From Halothiobacillaceae bacterium (lineage in GTDB: Bacteria; Pseudomonadota; Gammaproteobacteria; Halothiobacillales; Halothiobacillaceae): a stretch of 7,988 nucleotides of DNA. The position numbers and the translations under genes are program-made. Positions 6,403-7,988 of this stretch are shown here, piece by piece (within the stretch, counting starts at the first letter, position 1; every line of letters begins with the position of its first letter). The stretch spans positions 1 through 7,988 of the forward strand of contig DRZW01000151.1 of the NCBI GenBank assembly GCA_011380105.1, given 5' to 3'. Under the pieces are notes generated by a model that worked only from the letters and a program-made list of their open reading frames with translations, did not search any database and was not told the origin of the DNA.

Positions 6403-6430
6403 GCGCAATTGATAAATTGGTGCGCAATTG
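6403..6430. repeat. Direct repeat of GCGCAATTG with internal dyad
   Basis: GCGCAATTG occurs at 6403-6411 and 6422-6430, 19 bases apart (about two helical turns). CAATT-GATA-AATTG (6406-6419) forms an inverted repeat overlapping the first copy. Tandem sites on one helix face between divergent genes suggest a regulator site, but no known operator was recognised. Confidence 0.4.
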
Positions 6431-6465
6431 CCGTGTTTGGAATCGACTATTAGCAGTACTGGTCT

Positions 6466-6606
6466 GTGGCCAAAACCGATGCCACTATACTAGTCACCGG
6501 TGAGATTGGCGCCGGCAAAGAAATTGCCGCTGCCGAGCGTGATCAGCGCGGTTTGGTGCATCAGGTCGATGGGGGCACAATAGTTTCAAAATTTCTTACT
6601 GATTAA
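6466..6606 (+). pseudogene. Relic of a sigma-54-dependent activator AAA+ domain
   Basis: A 46-codon open stretch reads VAKTDATILVTGEIGAGKE near its start. This closely matches the Walker A region of NtrC/PilR-type sigma-54 activators (typically TDATVLITGESGTGKE). About 10 residues later comes GLVHQVDGGTIV, resembling the segment just before Walker B in the same family (GLFEQADGGTLF). The intervening 50-60 residues, including the GAFTGA loop that contacts sigma-54, are absent. The frame then runs into SKFLTD and a TAA. An in-frame TAG lies upstream (6451-6453), no Shine-Dalgarno sequence precedes the GTG, and no receiver or DNA-binding domain remains. I therefore read it as an internally deleted pseudogene fragment, perhaps of a pilus regulator given pilB next door; which regulator is inference. 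The alternative is chance similarity, which two collinear motifs make unlikely. Confidence 0.6.
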
Positions 6607-6611
6607 ATATT

Positions 6612-6677
6612 CTGATGTTGTTTTAATGCGCGTTTGCGTGCATCCTAGTGGTCGGCGCATGCACCGCTTAACATCAG
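6612..6677 (+). promoter_or_regulatory. Long dyad in the pilB upstream region
   Basis: CTGATGTT (6612-6619) is perfectly complementary to AACATCAG (6670-6677). Nested inside, GCGTGCAT (6636-6643) pairs with ATGCAC-C-GC (6659-6667) with one bulged C and a 15-base loop. The structure ends 13 bases before the weak Shine-Dalgarno sequence of pilB (AAAGG, 6691-6695). If transcribed, it would form a leader hairpin; as DNA it could be an operator. No T-run follows, so it is not a standard terminator. Confidence 0.4.
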
Positions 6678-6706
6678 CCAAATGGAATTGAAAGGTAGCA
6701 ATTGCG

Positions 6707-7988
6707 ATGAATAAATCCCCAGTAAATGGCCTGTTGATGGCCCTGATTAATGCTAATGTGCTCAGCGCACAGCAAGGCGCTGATCTCCAAGAAAAAGCGC
6801 GCACAGAAAAGCAATCATTGCTTGAAACCATTTTGGCCAGCGGTGTCTCGGCCCGCCAGGTTGCAAGCGTGGCTGCTGAGCGCTTTGGTTTGCCATTGGT
6901 GGACTTGACTGCCTTCGACACCTCCGATCTGCCTTTAGATCAGATTCCTAAGAAAATTCTGCGCGCCAGTAATGCCTTGCCATTGTACAAACGCGGCCAG
7001 CGCTTGACGGTCGCGATTTCTGACCCCTCCGATATCAATGCGATTGATGGTTTTCGCTTTTCCACCAACTCCTCTATTGAAACGGTGGTGGCCGAAGCGC
7101 CCAAAATCACGCAAATGCTTGAGGAGGCATTAGAGCGCCAAGAAGATCTGAATGAGGATGAACTTGATGAGGATCTAAGCAACCTTGATTTTGATGTTGA
7201 TGATGATGCATCTGGGGGTAGTGGCGCTGGTGAGGAAGATAACTTAGTTGTTAAGTACGTCTCCAAATTGCTGACCGATGCGATTCGCAAAGGTGCATCC
7301 GATATTCACGTTGAACCCTACGAGAAAGAATTCCGGGTGCGCATTCGGGTTGATGGCATGTTGGTGCGTTCTGGGCGTCCGCCGTTACACCTTGCCGACC
7401 GAATCATCTCGCGGCTAAAGGTGATGAGCCGCATGGATATCTCCGAGCGGCGCATCCCCCAAGATGGTCGGATTAAATTAAAGCTATCGAAAACCCGCGC
7501 GATCGATTTCCGGGTCAACACCTGCCCTACGTTGTTTGGTGAGAAGGTGGTGCTGCGGGTTTTGGATCCAACCAGTGCGCAGATGGGCATTGATCAACTC
7601 GGTTACGAGCCAGAGCAAAAAAAGCTGTATATGGATGCCTTGAACCTTCCCTACGGTATGATTCTGGTTACCGGGCCGACGGGGTCGGGTAAAACGGTTT
7701 CGCTTTATACCGGTCTGAACATCCTCAATACCGGTGATCGCAATATTTCTACCGCTGAGGATCCGGCTGAAATTGTAGTGCCGGGTATTAACCAAGTTAA
7801 TGTTAACCCCAAGGTTGGACTGACCTTCGCTAACGCCTTGCGTGCTTTTTTGCGTCAGGATCCAGATGTGATCATGGTTGGTGAGATTCGGGATTTGGAA
7901 ACCGCTGAGATTGCGATTAAAGCGGCACAAACCGGTCACTTGGTGCTATCCACCCTTCACACTAATGACGCACCGCAAACTTTAACCC
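6707..7988 (+). CDS. pilB: Type IV pilus assembly (extension) ATPase PilB, N-terminal 427 residues (3' end outside window)
   Basis: PilB is the cytoplasmic hexameric ATPase that powers pilin polymerisation at the inner-membrane platform protein PilC. The frame is open from 6707 to the right edge. Residues 1 to about 145 form the N-terminal T2SSE/MshEN-like domain. An acidic, Asp/Glu-rich linker follows (about 144-178, with a GGSGAG turn). The N2 domain begins near 180, with SDIHVEP (198-204). The ATPase core has Walker A GPTGSGKT (323-330), the Asp box TAEDPAE (349-355), Walker B VIMVGE (388-393) and the His box GHLVLSTLHTND (410-421). These match PilB rather than the retraction ATPases PilT and PilU, which lack the long N-terminal domain. 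The ATG is preceded by AAAGG (6691-6695) at a long 11-base spacing, so translation initiation may be weak. A pilC/pilD continuation is expected to the right but is not visible. Confidence 0.95.
   Translation, partial: MNKSPVNGLLMALINANVLSAQQGADLQEKARTEKQSLLETILASGVSARQVASVAAERFGLPLVDLTAFDTSDLPLDQIPKKILRASNALPLYKRGQRLTVAISDPSDINAIDGFRFSTNSSIETVVAEAPKITQMLEEALERQEDLNEDELDEDLSNLDFDVDDDASGGSGAGEEDNLVVKYVSKLLTDAIRKGASDIHVEPYEKEFRVRIRVDGMLVRSGRPPLHLADRIISRLKVMSRMDISERRIPQDGRIKLKLSKTRAIDFRVNTCPTLFGEKVVLRVLDPTSAQMGIDQLGYEPEQKKLYMDALNLPYGMILVTGPTGSGKTVSLYTGLNILNTGDRNISTAEDPAEIVVPGINQVNVNPKVGLTFANALRAFLRQDPDVIMVGEIRDLETAEIAIKAAQTGHLVLSTLHTNDAPQTLT

Larger units (their letters stand above)
6383..6706. 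other. Divergent cca/pilB gap without an intact gene
   Basis: This 324-base stretch lies between the longest cca frame and the pilB start. It holds a 9-base direct repeat, a decayed sigma-54 activator fragment and a long dyad, each listed separately. No intact gene is supported. No strong sigma-70 promoter for pilB was found, and the best sigma-54-like match (TGG at 6649-6651 with GC at 6661-6662) has 9 bases between GG and GC where 10 are needed. Confidence 0.5.

Noticed and set aside
6649..6662. Possible sigma-54 (-24/-12) promoter for pilB
   Set aside because: TGG and GC elements are present but the spacing is one base short of the strict sigma-54 requirement and the rest of the consensus is poor.
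6850..6885. Acidic Asp/Glu-rich linker of PilB (residues about 144-178, coordinates 7136-7240) as a new domain
   Set aside because: PilB proteins commonly have a variable acidic linker between the N-terminal domain and the N2 domain, so this is ordinary for the family. The relevant bases are those given in the description, downstream of this entry's range.

Overview
The window looks like a chromosomal, mostly housekeeping region of a gammaproteobacterium with a moderate base composition (roughly half G+C, by eye). The clues are an Escherichia-type CCA-adding enzyme with a C-terminal HD domain, an Escherichia-type fructokinase of the ROK family, a cobalamin-independent methionine synthase very close to the enteric enzyme, and a type IV pilus PilB ATPase. 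No tRNA, rRNA, CRISPR array, insertion sequence or prophage gene is visible. I cannot name the genus from the sequence.

Layout from left to right, plus strand unless stated. The 3' end of mrp (Fe-S carrier ATPase) is followed after 2 bases by a small HAD-family protein of the soluble P-type-ATPase-like type, and the two are almost certainly translationally coupled. A 320-base gene-free stretch with several dyads leads to mak (fructokinase). A second gap of about 380 bases holds a UUCG-tetraloop terminator, a good sigma-70-like promoter and a leader with two overlapping dyads, then metE. A strong intrinsic terminator ends metE. The convergent gap between metE and cca (minus strand) contains a structured 127-base dyad region that may be a minus-strand small RNA with its own promoter, or a dispersed repeat. 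cca and pilB are divergent. The 324 bases upstream of the longest cca frame hold a short direct repeat, a decayed piece of a sigma-54 activator AAA+ domain, and a long dyad just before pilB. pilB runs off the right edge.

Functionally the genes are a mixture: Fe-S cluster delivery, sugar phosphorylation, the last step of methionine synthesis, tRNA 3'-end maturation and repair, and pilus extension. They do not form one pathway. I found no convincing new multi-gene system. The most interesting points are the candidate structured RNA between metE and cca, the sigma-54 activator relic beside pilB, the Cys-to-Ser change in MetE at the position that makes the E. coli enzyme sensitive to oxidation, and the Mrp-coupled HAD protein with altered catalytic motifs.
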